A stretch of 64,000 nucleotides of DNA from NCBI GenBank assembly GCA_030431635.1, contig JAUIIL010000002.1, positions 310,001 to 374,000 of the forward strand, written 5' to 3'. This DNA comes from Bacteriovoracia bacterium. GTDB taxonomy: Bacteria; Bdellovibrionota; Bacteriovoracia; Bacteriovoracales; Bacteriovoracaceae. Below the pieces are notes generated by a model that was given only the letters and a program-made list of their open reading frames with translations, had not been told where the DNA came from and did no database searches. Shown here piece by piece: positions 15,966 through 24,158 of this stretch (its first letter is position 1; each line of letters starts with the position of its first letter). Made by a program: the position numbers and the translations under genes.

Positions 15966-16534
15966 TGAGAGAGAAGAGTTACAATAGGGCCCATCTAAGG
16001 GCTCCTTTTCGTTACAGTGCTTTATTTGAAGATGAAGACTTTGTTTTTAAAGCTGATGTTTTAAATCTTTCTGAAGGGGGAATGCTCTTTGATATGCTCC
16101 CTCACTTCCCTGACAAAGAAGAAGTTTCTATTATGCTTGCAATTCCTTCGTTCCCTCATTTCAAAAATTTTACAGTGGGACGTTTAAAGGATTATTCACA
16201 GGAAATTTATTCTAAAAAAGTGATTAGATTAAAAGGGAAAATGGTTAGAAGAGAAAAGTCTCAAACTAGTATTGATGAAATTTTCTCAACTCGTATAGGG
16301 GTTCAGTTTTCTCAAGTTGATAATAAGGCCAAAAGAGTTATCTCTGAGTATGTGAGTACATTTATAAGTAATGTTGTCCACCTTCAAGCTCTATTAGATA
16401 ACGTGAATTCAGACGCGATAGCTTTGGAGAAGGTGAAAGCACTTTCTTCAATACTGTCTTATCCAAACGACTTGAAAATTTCTTTGTTAAGGAAAAAAGT
16501 CACTGAAGACTACATGAGTCTTCAGTGGCTTTAG
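15965..16534 (+). CDS. PilZ domain protein
   Basis: 189 residues. The PilZ c-di-GMP binding signature is visible: RAHLR near residue 9-13 (RxxxR) and NLSEGG near 35-40 (D/NxSxxG), followed by a beta-barrel-like stretch to about residue 125 and a helical tail. Its stop is in a strong inverted repeat (16498-16530). It shares one base with the PhoH gene, so expression is coupled. It is the only evident c-di-GMP receptor in the window, which has four HD or HD-GYP proteins elsewhere. Effect on binding is not known; family assignment is solid. Confidence 0.8.
   Translation: MREKSYNRAHLRAPFRYSALFEDEDFVFKADVLNLSEGGMLFDMLPHFPDKEEVSIMLAIPSFPHFKNFTVGRLKDYSQEIYSKKVIRLKGKMVRREKSQTSIDEIFSTRIGVQFSQVDNKAKRVISEYVSTFISNVVHLQALLDNVNSDAIALEKVKALSSILSYPNDLKISLLRKKVTEDYMSLQWL
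16498..16530 (+). terminator. Inverted repeat, possible terminator, overlapping PilZ gene end
   Basis: CACTGAAGACT (16501-16511) and AGTCTTCAGTG (16517-16527) are perfectly complementary with a 5-nt loop. Three flanking pairs, one a G-U, extend the stem to 14 bp. A moderately T-rich stretch follows the stop codon. The hairpin lies inside the last codons of the PilZ gene. Confidence 0.5.
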
Positions 16535-16547
16535 GTTAAGATTCTTT

Positions 16548-16901
16548 TTAGCTAAGACCTAAGTCAAACCCTTTGATTTTTTTTGTGATAGCATTTTTCA
16601 TTCCATTAATAGAATTCATCTTTAATGGAGAGTCAGAAATTCTACCAGCTAACTCTTCAAGTAAAACTTGTCCCATTTGGGCTTTGTTTTTTGAAAAAGG
16701 GTGAGATTCAAGAGAAAGAAAGAAACTTTTAATTTCGATTTCTAATTCCTCTTGGCTAAGAACTTGAAGGTAGTTTTTAAATCTCTCTCTTGATTTTTTT
16801 TCTTCCCTTCTTTCCCTAGCTTCACTTAGATCAAAAACATTGTTTGAATTCAAACCTCTCATCTCATTGCTCATTTCAACATCCTCTGTAGTAACGTCCA
16901 T
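16548..16901 (-). CDS. Hypothetical cytosolic protein
   Basis: 117 residues, no signal peptide or membrane segment. The first 20 are acidic, then a charged helix (SEARERREEKKSRERF) and further predicted helices to the end. No homologous motif recognised. It is convergent with the PilZ gene, separated by 13 nt, and stands alone upstream of the peroxiredoxin region. Function unknown. Confidence 0.55.
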   Translation of the reverse strand: MDVTTEDVEMSNEMRGLNSNNVFDLSEARERREEKKSRERFKNYLQVLSQEELEIEIKSFFLSLESHPFSKNKAQMGQVLLEELAGRISDSPLKMNSINGMKNAITKKIKGFDLGLS

Positions 16902-17070
16902 ATAAAACTCTCTCGTTTGCTAATTTGTCTCCCGAACATATTAGCTAACATTTAAATTATAAAGAGAGATTTTGATGACAGGAAAGAATGAAAGAGTCGA
17001 TTGTAAAATTTACCATTGGAGCAACGTAGCAATCCTGTCAGGTTATGAAAGATTTATTCGCGCAAGACAC

Positions 17071-17097
17071 AAAAAAAGCCCTCACGAGGAGGGCCCT
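17071..17097 (-). terminator. Rho-independent terminator of the peroxiredoxin gene
   Basis: On the minus strand GCCCTC, a 5-nt loop, GAGGGC and then a run of seven T. It lies 25 nt after the peroxiredoxin stop codon. The opposite strand also ends in a T run, so it can act in both directions. Confidence 0.85.
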
Positions 17098-17121
17098 TTT
17101 AAAAAAGAAAATAACTTTTTC

Positions 17122-17709
17122 TTACTTGTGTTTTTTAAACCATTCTTTTGAACCAGTTGGATCTGGCTTCATAGAATCATCACCTTCAGTCCAACCAGCA
17201 GGACAAACTTCACCGTGCTTAGCTGTATATTGATAAGCTTTAACAAGTCTTAAAGTTTCTTCTGGGTTTCTTCCAACTGAAAGATTGTTAATTGTCGCAT
17301 GTTGAATAACATCTTGGTCATCAATAATAAATAAACCTCTTAAGGCAACACCAGCGTCCTCTACAAGAACTTCATAATCTCTGGCCACTTGCTTATTTAA
17401 ATCAGCAAGAATGGGAAAGTTTACTTCTCCAAGACCACCCTCATCTCTTGATTGCTCAGTCCAAGCAAGGTGAGAGAAGAAAGAATCAACAGAACAAGCA
17501 ATGAGTTCACAACCGATATTACTAAATTGCTTAGCAGCGTCAGAGTAAGCTACGATTTCTGTTGGACACACAAAAGTAAAGTCTAATGGATAGAAGAATA
17601 AAACTTTCCATTTTCCTTTGTAATCATCTAAGCTGACCTCTTTCTGTCCACCGTTAACAAGGGCAGCCGTTTTAAAATAAGGGGCTTTGTTTCCGACTAA
17701 ACGACTCAT
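17122..17709 (-). CDS. Typical 2-Cys peroxiredoxin (AhpC/Prx1 type)
   Basis: 195 residues from the ATG at 17709, which has AAGGAG 8 nt upstream; an in-frame upstream ATG at 17757 lacks a site. It reduces hydrogen and organic peroxides in the cytosol. The peroxidatic Cys48 is in DFTFVCPTE, the resolving Cys169 is in HGEVCPAGW, and the C-terminus carries the YF-type tail (EWFKKHK) typical of Prx1/eukaryote-like 2-Cys enzymes. No adjacent reductase (AhpF) gene is present, so a thioredoxin probably recycles it. Followed by its own terminator. Confidence 0.92.
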   Translation of the reverse strand: MSRLVGNKAPYFKTAALVNGGQKEVSLDDYKGKWKVLFFYPLDFTFVCPTEIVAYSDAAKQFSNIGCELIACSVDSFFSHLAWTEQSRDEGGLGEVNFPILADLNKQVARDYEVLVEDAGVALRGLFIIDDQDVIQHATINNLSVGRNPEETLRLVKAYQYTAKHGEVCPAGWTEGDDSMKPDPTGSKEWFKKHK

Positions 17710-17933
17710 ACGTAATCTCCTTAAAAATTTATGGCAAAAGCTAAAGTGAGATAACAATAAGGCTGAATGATTGAAAAAACAAGCCTAGCTGACCTTGACC
17801 TTTGCTAATTTATGAACAGTATAAGAACGAGCATAAACTTCTGCGTTTCTTTCATAAAAAATAAGACTAAAATAGAGGAAAAAGTTGTTTAAGCACTTAA
17901 TATCTCGAATAAAATAAAGTTGAAGAAATTAAC

Positions 17934-17945
17934 TCAAGTACTTGA
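17934..17945. promoter_or_regulatory. 12-bp palindrome upstream of clpP
   Basis: TCAAGTACTTGA is a perfect palindrome 43 bp before the clpP start. Just downstream CCGATAA (17954-17960) resembles a sigma28-type -10 box. Possible operator or promoter element; the assignment is weak. Confidence 0.3.
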
Positions 17946-17987
17946 TTGAAATTACCGATAAAGACAGCAGAAACATAAGGATTATCT

Positions 17988-18599
17988 ATGACAAACCCAA
18001 AAGCTTACATTCCCAACCCAATTGTTATTGAGCAAACCGCTAGAGGTGAGAGGCAGTACGATATTTACTCGCGACTACTCCTCGATAGAATTATTTTTCT
18101 TGGGACAGAAGTTAACGATACGGTCGCCAACCTTTTAGTTGCTCAAATGCTCTTTCTAGAACAGTCTGATCCTGAAGCTCCTATTCATTTTTATATCAAC
18201 AGCCCAGGTGGTGGGGTTTATGCAGGACTCGGTATTTATGATACTATGCAGCATGTGAGTTGCCCTGTTCATACTTATTGTGTTGGTTTAGCTGCTTCTA
18301 TGGGGTCTTTACTACTTCAAGCAGGAGAAAAAGGATTCAGACATTCAATGCCTCATAGTCGTATTATGATTCATCAACCTTTAGGTGGGGCCAGAGGTCA
18401 AGCAACTGATATTGAAATTCAAGCAAAAGAGATACTCGACTTAAAAAGACAGCTTAACAATATATATGTCAAGCATACAAGCAAACCGTACGAAGAGGTT
18501 GAAAAGGCTTGCGATAGAGACAACTACTTAAACCCTGAAAGGGCGAAAGAGTTTGGTCTTATTGATGTAATTATTGAGCCAAAAGGAAAAGCAAAGTAG
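17988..18599 (+). CDS. clpP: ATP-dependent Clp protease proteolytic subunit
   Basis: 203 residues. ClpP forms the barrel-shaped serine protease that degrades proteins fed by ClpX or ClpA. The catalytic Ser is in GLAASMGS (about 104), the His in MIHQP (about 129) and the Asp in DRDNYL (about 178). The N-terminus has the conserved YDIYSRLL segment needed for ring contacts. An AAGGAT site precedes the ATG. clpX begins 19 nt downstream, giving the usual clpP-clpX operon; trigger factor (tig) is not adjacent here. Confidence 0.97.
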   Translation: MTNPKAYIPNPIVIEQTARGERQYDIYSRLLLDRIIFLGTEVNDTVANLLVAQMLFLEQSDPEAPIHFYINSPGGGVYAGLGIYDTMQHVSCPVHTYCVGLAASMGSLLLQAGEKGFRHSMPHSRIMIHQPLGGARGQATDIEIQAKEILDLKRQLNNIYVKHTSKPYEEVEKACDRDNYLNPERAKEFGLIDVIIEPKGKAK

Positions 18600-18618
18600 A
18601 TAAATTGGAGTTGATTCT

Positions 18619-19920
18619 ATGGCCAAAAAAGAAAATTTCGGTTCTCTCAATTGTAGTTTTTGTGGAAAGTCGCAAAAGGAAGTAAAAAAACTTATCGCGG
18701 GCCCTGGTGTTTATATCTGTGATGAGTGTATTGAGCTTTGTAATGATATTATTTATGAAGATTCAGTTAAAACAACTTCTCAGGCCTCGCTTGATAATGT
18801 TCCTAAACCTCATGAGATAAAAGCTCATCTTGATCAGTATGTTATTGGCCAAGAAAGAGCGAAGAAGATTATCTCTGTTGCCGTACATAACCATTATAAG
18901 AGAATTTCTCATAAGCCTGTTCGTAATGATGCTGAAGTGGAGCTTGCTAAATCCAATATTCTTTTAGCAGGTCCAACTGGTTCTGGGAAAACTCTTATCG
19001 CTCAGTCTTTGGCCAAGTATCTTAACGTTCCTTTTGCTATAGCTGATGCAACGTCTTTAACTGAAGCAGGTTATGTTGGAGAGGACGTTGAAAATATTAT
19101 TTTAAATCTTCTTCAAAATTGTGACTATGATATTGAAAGAGCACAAAGAGGAATTGTCTACATAGATGAGATTGATAAGATTGCAAGAAAATCAGAAAAT
19201 CCTTCAATCACTAGGGATGTTTCAGGAGAAGGAGTTCAGCAAGCTCTCTTAAAACTTATCGAAGGGACGGTTGCAGCAGTTCCTCCTAAAGGTGGACGTA
19301 AACACCCACAACAAGAATTTTTACAAGTTGATACTACAAATATTCTTTTTATTGTAGCCGGGGCTTTCGTTGGACTTGAGAAAATCATTGAGAAAAGAAT
19401 GACTAAAAGACCAATGGGATTAGGTAGTCATAGTAATAAAGAGAAAAGATCCGTTATCGAAGAGCTCGGAGGAATAGAGCCAGAAGACTTAACAAAATTT
19501 GGTCTTATTCCTGAGTTTATTGGGCGACTTCCTGTTAACGCACTTTTAAAAGAGTTAGATGAAGAAGCTTTGATTCGAATTTTAAAAGAACCAAAAAACG
19601 CGATTACTAAGCAATATGCTAAGCTATTTGAGATAGATGGAATTGAACTAGAGTTTGAAGAAGATGCTCTAAAAGAGGTCGCGGCCATTGCCATTAAGAA
19701 AAAGACAGGGGCCAGAGGACTTAGAGCTATCCTAGAGCAGACCATGCTTGATGTGATGTATGAGATTCCAGGAAATGACAAGATAATGAAATGTATCATT
19801 ACTCAAGATTCAATTTTAGGGAAAGAGCATCCTAAACTCATTGAAGGTGAAAAGAAGATAAAAAATAAAAAGGAGCAGTCACTTAAGTCTCAAAAAGGTG
19901 ATATTGAAAATGCTTCATAG
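18619..19920 (+). CDS. clpX: ATP-dependent Clp protease ATP-binding subunit
   Basis: 433 residues. ClpX unfolds substrates and threads them into ClpP. The N-terminal zinc-binding domain has C-x2-C (CSFCG) and C-x2-C (CDECIELC). The AAA+ module shows Walker A GPTGSGKT, the GYVGEDVEN loop, Walker [10 protein letters not shown], sensor and IGF-region (FIGRLP). The C-terminal tail is Lys-rich. In an operon with clpP; followed by a terminator at 19978. Confidence 0.97.
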   Translation: MAKKENFGSLNCSFCGKSQKEVKKLIAGPGVYICDECIELCNDIIYEDSVKTTSQASLDNVPKPHEIKAHLDQYVIGQERAKKIISVAVHNHYKRISHKPVRNDAEVELAKSNILLAGPTGSGKTLIAQSLAKYLNVPFAIADATSLTEAGYVGEDVENIILNLLQNCDYDIERAQRGIVYIDEIDKIARKSENPSITRDVSGEGVQQALLKLIEGTVAAVPPKGGRKHPQQEFLQVDTTNILFIVAGAFVGLEKIIEKRMTKRPMGLGSHSNKEKRSVIEELGGIEPEDLTKFGLIPEFIGRLPVNALLKELDEEALIRILKEPKNAITKQYAKLFEIDGIELEFEEDALKEVAAIAIKKKTGARGLRAILEQTMLDVMYEIPGNDKIMKCIITQDSILGKEHPKLIEGEKKIKNKKEQSLKSQKGDIENAS

Positions 19921-19977
19921 CTCGAGAGCTAGTGTAAGAAAAGATTAGAATCAGAAAATTTAAGAAATCCATACTTG

Positions 19978-20007
19978 AAAAGTCTCCTTTAAGGAGACTT
20001 TTCTTTT
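19978..20007 (+). terminator. Rho-independent terminator of clpP-clpX
   Basis: AAAGTCTCC, a 5-nt TTTAA loop, and GGAGACTTT, followed by TCTTTTCC. It closes the clp operon 58 nt after the clpX stop. The remaining sequence up to 20244 holds the lon promoter region and no gene I can support. Confidence 0.85.
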
Positions 20008-20121
20008 CCAACTACCCAAAATAACTTGCTAGAGCGGGGTTGAAAAATTTACAAGACTCCTAACTCTGTGTTTCAAGAGGGAGAAAAATACTAAACAAAA
20101 AAATACTTGGGTAAAAATGGC

Positions 20122-20163
20122 CCCAGATTTTTTTTTGAAAATTATATGAATCTGGGTGACAAT
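20122..20163 (+). promoter_or_regulatory. Putative lon promoter with overlapping inverted repeat
   Basis: TTGAAA (20135-20140) and GACAAT (20158-20163) are 17 nt apart, a plausible sigma70-type pair. An 8-bp inverted repeat, CCCAGATT (20122-20129) and AATCTGGG (20149-20156), brackets the -35 box and spacer and could be an operator. No clear CIRCE or sigma32 element is present. Confidence 0.4.
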
Positions 20164-20244
20164 TGTATTAAGAGCTTCTAATGACAGAAGCGAAAATTGA
20201 ACTCGTTGAAACGACTTCATCGAAAACTTTGCGCAGGAGGTGCT

Positions 20245-22665
20245 ATGTCCGAGAAGAAGTCACAAAGTAAATCATTCCCTTTGTTGCCTTTAAGAGATGT
20301 TATTATTTTTCCTCACATGGTTGTTCCGTTATTTGTTGGCAGAGAGAAATCAATCTCAGCTCTTGAGCAAGCTGCTAAAAATGGGAATGAACTTTTTCTG
20401 GTTACCCAAAAGGATGCTAGCATTCTCAATCCAGAAAGAGGTGATGTGTATGATATTGGAACTGTTGTTTCAATCATACAAATGCTCAGACTTCCTGATA
20501 ACACCGTCAAAGTTTTAATTGAAGGCAAGTATAGAGCTACGGTTGATGAGTTCGATTGTTCCGACAGTGGTTATTTTGCAACTGTAAAAAAATGTCAGGA
20601 AGAGCTTGGAGATCAAGTTGGTCTTGAAGCTTCGATGAGAAGTATTAAAAATGTTTTTGAAAATTATGTGAAACTTAATAAGAGGATTCCTCCTGAATTA
20701 TTAATGAGCATTAACTCTATTAACGACCCATCAAGACTTGCTGATATTATTGTGGCCCATCTGACAATGAAGATCCCACAAAAGCAAGAAATCCTTGATG
20801 CGACAAACGTTGAAAAAAGACTCGAGCTTTTACTTGAAAAAATGCAAGGAGAAATCGAGATCATTAACGTTGAGAAAAGAATTCGCTCTAGAGTAAAAAA
20901 CCAAATGGAAAAATCTCAGAAAGAATACTATCTCAATGAGCAGATGAATGCGATTCAAAAAGAGCTTGGAAATAGAGATGATGGAAAGTCTGAGCTTGTT
21001 GAATTTGAAGAAAGATTAAAAGAAAAAGATATGCCAGAAGAGGCCGTTCAGAAAGTTGAGAAGGAGATTAGAAAACTGAAATCAATGTCTCCAATGTCAG
21101 CTGAGTCTGCTGTTGTGAGAAACTATATTGATTGGATGTTAAACCTTCCTTGGAATGAAATGTCAGTTGATGATAATAGCGTAAACAAGGCCAAAGAAAT
21201 TCTTGATAGCGATCACTACGGTCTTGAAGACGTTAAAGAAAGAATCATTGAATATCTTGCCGTAAGAAGTTTAGTAGAGGAAGGTGAAGGTAAGGGAACC
21301 ATCCTTTGTCTCGCAGGTCCTCCAGGTGTAGGAAAGACTTCAATTGCTCGCTCTCTTGCCGAGTCCTTAAATAGAAAATTCGTAAGAATTTCTCTTGGGG
21401 GAGTAAGAGATGAAGCTGAAATTCGAGGCCATAGAAGAACTTACGTTGGAGCAATGCCTGGAAAAGTTATTCAAGCTGTTAAGAAAGCGGGAACTTCTAA
21501 TCCTGTAATTCTTCTAGATGAAATAGATAAAATGAGTAGTGATTTTAGAGGAGACCCTTCTTCAGCGATGTTAGAAGTGTTGGATCCAGAGCAAAATAAA
21601 AACTTTGGGGATCACTATATTGAAGTTGAGTACAATCTTTCTCAAGTCATGTTTATTATGACGGCCAATGATATTGGACGTATTCCAGGTCCTTTAAGAG
21701 ATAGAATGGAAATCATTAATATCGCTGGTTATACTCCATTTGAAAAACTTCAAATTGCTAAGAGATACCTTCTTGGTAGGGCCATGAAGCAAAACGGTCT
21801 GAGAGATGATTACACTGTCACTATTAGTGACAAGCTTTTTAATAGAGTGATTACAGGTTATACCAAAGAAGCTGGCGTAAGAAACCTTGAAAGACAAGTG
21901 AGCACAATCGCTAGAAAATTGGCCACTGAAGTTGTGACTAGCAATATTGAGAAAGGTCGAGAGTTTAAGCTAACAGAAAAACAAATTGAGAAATTTCTTG
22001 GACCGGCCAGATTTGATAGAAGTGAAGTTGAAAATGAATCTGAAGTTGGATTAGTTAATGGACTTGCTTGGACATCAGTTGGTGGTGAAATACTCAATAT
22101 TGAAGTTGTTACAGTTCCAGGAAATGGAAAATTAGAAATTACTGGGAAGCTTGGTGAAGTCATGCAAGAGTCTGCTAAAACAGCTCTTAGTTATGTCAGA
22201 TCTATTGCTGGTCGAGTAGGAATTGGCCATGAGTGGTTTAGTAAAAATGATATTCATATTCACGTACCTGAAGGAGCGACTCCAAAAGATGGGCCATCTG
22301 CTGGTATAACTCTTGCGACAGCTCTTACTTCGGCCATAACTGGAATTCCTGTAAAGCAATCTGTTGCTATGACTGGTGAGATTACACTAAGAGGAAGAGT
22401 TCTTCCTATTGGTGGACTTAAAGAGAAAATGCTTGCAGCGAAACAGGCTGGTGTGAAGACTGTTATTTTTCCATGGAAGAATAAAAAAGATCTTTTAAAA
22501 ATTCCAACTGAAATTAAAGGTGGACTAGATCTGTACCCAGTCAAAGAAGCAGAAGAGGTTATTAAGCTTGCTTTGGAGCTGACAAACCCTGAAGAGTTCT
22601 TTAAGGTTGTTGCCGCAGCGTCACTTAAAGTCGTTGAGGCCGATGAATCTCAAGTCGCAAATTAG
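20245..22665 (+). CDS. lon: Lon protease (ATP-dependent La)
   Basis: 806 residues from the ATG at 20245, chosen for its strong AGGAGG site 4 nt upstream; the longer in-frame ATG at 20197 lacks one. Domains in order: N-terminal LON substrate-binding domain (PLLPLRDVIIFPHMVVPL), helical linker, AAA+ module (Walker A GPPGVGKT, Walker B ILLDEIDKM, sensor DPEQN) and the S16 protease domain with the catalytic Ser in DGPSAG (about 682) and Lys downstream. It degrades damaged and regulatory proteins as a hexamer. Followed by a terminator. Confidence 0.97.
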   Translation: MSEKKSQSKSFPLLPLRDVIIFPHMVVPLFVGREKSISALEQAAKNGNELFLVTQKDASILNPERGDVYDIGTVVSIIQMLRLPDNTVKVLIEGKYRATVDEFDCSDSGYFATVKKCQEELGDQVGLEASMRSIKNVFENYVKLNKRIPPELLMSINSINDPSRLADIIVAHLTMKIPQKQEILDATNVEKRLELLLEKMQGEIEIINVEKRIRSRVKNQMEKSQKEYYLNEQMNAIQKELGNRDDGKSELVEFEERLKEKDMPEEAVQKVEKEIRKLKSMSPMSAESAVVRNYIDWMLNLPWNEMSVDDNSVNKAKEILDSDHYGLEDVKERIIEYLAVRSLVEEGEGKGTILCLAGPPGVGKTSIARSLAESLNRKFVRISLGGVRDEAEIRGHRRTYVGAMPGKVIQAVKKAGTSNPVILLDEIDKMSSDFRGDPSSAMLEVLDPEQNKNFGDHYIEVEYNLSQVMFIMTANDIGRIPGPLRDRMEIINIAGYTPFEKLQIAKRYLLGRAMKQNGLRDDYTVTISDKLFNRVITGYTKEAGVRNLERQVSTIARKLATEVVTSNIEKGREFKLTEKQIEKFLGPARFDRSEVENESEVGLVNGLAWTSVGGEILNIEVVTVPGNGKLEITGKLGEVMQESAKTALSYVRSIAGRVGIGHEWFSKNDIHIHVPEGATPKDGPSAGITLATALTSAITGIPVKQSVAMTGEITLRGRVLPIGGLKEKMLAAKQAGVKTVIFPWKNKKDLLKIPTEIKGGLDLYPVKEAEEVIKLALELTNPEEFFKVVAAASLKVVEADESQVAN

Positions 22666-22686
22666 AAAAACCTTTCAAAGATAGTT

Positions 22687-22715
22687 AAAAGGGCCTTATT
22701 TAGGCCCTTTTTTTG
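22687..22715 (+). terminator. Rho-independent terminator of lon
   Basis: AAAAGGGCC, a 7-nt loop TTATTTA and GGCCCTTTT, running into TTTTGTTTT. It begins 22 nt after the lon stop. Confidence 0.9.
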
Positions 22716-22736
22716 TTTTATCTCAGCTACTTAGTG

Positions 22737-22765
22737 TTGACAGCTTTAAAGCATAGGCCTATTTT
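22737..22765 (+). promoter_or_regulatory. Sigma70-type promoter of tRNA-Val
   Basis: A perfect TTGACA (22737-22742) and TATTTT (22760-22765) with a 17-nt spacer. Predicted start is about 22772, 12 nt before the tRNA. Confidence 0.75.
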
Positions 22766-22783
22766 AGACCTCTACTAAAAAGT

Positions 22784-22859
22784 GGTCGGTTAGCTCAGTT
22801 GGGAGAGCACCTGCCTTACAAGCAGGGGGTCACAAGTTCAAGCCTTGTACCGACCACCA
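22784..22859 (+). tRNA. tRNA-Val (anticodon UAC)
   Basis: 76 nt including an encoded 3' CCA. The acceptor stem GGTCGGT pairs fully with ACCGACC; the discriminator base is A, as expected for valine. D arm GCTC-AGTTGGGA-GAGC, anticodon stem CCTGC/GCAGG with loop CTTACAA giving anticodon TAC, 5-nt variable loop GGGTC, T arm ACAAG/CTTGT with loop TTCAAGC. All arms are intact. Confidence 0.97.
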
Positions 22860-22970
22860 AATCTATAAAAAATTTAAATTTTCAAAAATATCTCGTTTAG
22901 TTTGATTAGTTTTGCAGATCGTCATGCCCTAAATGAATTCAAGAAAATTCGACCTTACACTAGTGATTAC

Positions 22971-22987
22971 CATTTTATGGTAAAATG
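22971..22987. promoter_or_regulatory. Inverted repeat in front of the 22993 gene
   Basis: CATTTTA, TGG, TAAAATG: 7-bp arms with a 3-nt loop, ending 6 nt before the start codon. TAAAAT (22981-22986) could itself be a -10 box with transcription starting at or near the ATG at 22993, so it may be an operator or a leaderless start. Confidence 0.35.
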
Positions 22988-22992
22988 ATAGG

Positions 22993-24108
22993 ATGCTAAA
23001 AGTTGCTGTGATAACCCTCGTTCTTATTGATACTGTTTTTGCACAAATAGCGAGTTCTTCCTTTTTTCCAAATATGAAATCTCTTAATCCTGGAGTTAGT
23101 CATCTGAGAGAGCAGGGTTTCTTATCTGCTAACTATGCGGTCACAAATGTTGAGAAAACCCATGATGTAACTTTGAGTTCACTTGATAGTCCTATAAAAA
23201 CAGAACTCAGCTTGAATAAGACAACTTTCTTTAGAGCTGGTAAAGGACGTGGCCCAACAATAGAACTTCTTTTTGACAAAGAAAGTGCGGAAAAAAAAGA
23301 AGATATTAAATCAAGCTCTCTTGGAGATAGAACAGTTGAAACAGAGGCGGAGTCAAGTTATTACGGTGGAATTTTAGATTTGGGATTTATTGGCGTTCAA
23401 GTGGCCCAAGCTGATTATAGTTATGATTATATCTTTAGAGTCGGTTCAATTCCAAACTTAACGGCCAGGGACCTTATTTGGGCCAGGGATTATTCTTTAC
23501 TTAAAATAGGGACTGCTTTTAAGTTTAAAGGGATAACATTAGGGGCATTTAGTTTTGTTCAAAAATCAGATGGTTCTCTGGATTATACTTTTTATGACCC
23601 AACAACAGGAAATAAAGGTTCAACTGAAAACTATCTTTTTAACACTGAAACAAAAGGATATGGTTTTGGGATTGGATACTCTAACCCAGCGCTCCACCTT
23701 GAATTAAGTTTAGAAAAAACGAACTCCCAATCCTTAAGTAAGCCAAGCGACTTTCCTGTTGATTTAAGCCAAGACCCTCAAGCAAGCAGAATAAGTACGG
23801 TAGCAGAGGTAAAACTCAAGTGGTTTACTATTGGCATGAGAGTTCGCAAAATTGAGGGTAACTTTTATGATTTAGAGGATATTATTACGGCCAACTTACT
23901 TTATAACGAGATGAGTGCAAGTGATTCTAGAACAGATACTACTTTTAATTTCAGTTTTGGAAGCCAAAAAGGTCTTTCCTTCTCAGCTTTTTATTCTTCA
24001 TCAGAAGTTAATACAAATGAAGAAAGTGATATTTTTGCTAACGACGAACTTTATGCTGCTTCAACAAAAACAACAGCTTATGGCTTAAGTATGAGCTATG
24101 TTTACTGA
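22993..24108 (+). CDS. Exported beta-rich protein, probable outer-membrane barrel
   Basis: 371 residues. The signal peptide (hydrophobic to about residue 15, cleavage near VFA) is followed by an all-beta sequence with repeated alternating hydrophobic strands (for example FKGITLGAFSF, GYGFGIGYSNP) and it ends in GLSMSYVY, the terminal Tyr of many barrels. The start has only a weak site. It stands alone downstream of the tRNA. No family recognised; the barrel call rests on strand periodicity and the C-terminal aromatic residue. Confidence 0.6.
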   Translation: MLKVAVITLVLIDTVFAQIASSSFFPNMKSLNPGVSHLREQGFLSANYAVTNVEKTHDVTLSSLDSPIKTELSLNKTTFFRAGKGRGPTIELLFDKESAEKKEDIKSSSLGDRTVETEAESSYYGGILDLGFIGVQVAQADYSYDYIFRVGSIPNLTARDLIWARDYSLLKIGTAFKFKGITLGAFSFVQKSDGSLDYTFYDPTTGNKGSTENYLFNTETKGYGFGIGYSNPALHLELSLEKTNSQSLSKPSDFPVDLSQDPQASRISTVAEVKLKWFTIGMRVRKIEGNFYDLEDIITANLLYNEMSASDSRTDTTFNFSFGSQKGLSFSAFYSSSEVNTNEESDIFANDELYAASTKTTAYGLSMSYVY

Positions 24109-24123
24109 AGCTTTCTTTTGGGT

Positions 24124-24152
24124 TTGACAAGAACTCAGAGTTTTCCTATTCC
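24124..24152 (+). promoter_or_regulatory. Sigma70-type promoter placing +1 at the start codon
   Basis: TTGACA (24124-24129) and TATTCC (24147-24152) with exactly 17 nt between. Standard spacing puts transcription start at 24159, the A of the ATG of the next gene. No Shine-Dalgarno is visible, so a leaderless mRNA is suggested. Confidence 0.6.
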
Positions 24153-24158
24153 ATTTTT

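Noticed and set aside
17071-17097. Possible riboswitch
   Set aside because: It is a simple GC hairpin with T runs on both sides, fully explained as a terminator.
17045-17233. 62-residue plus-strand reading frame
   Set aside because: It spans the peroxiredoxin terminator and the antisense end of that gene.
21858-22544. Minus-strand reading frames of 75-101 residues across the 3' half of lon
   Set aside because: Antisense shadows of a highly conserved gene with no ribosome sites.
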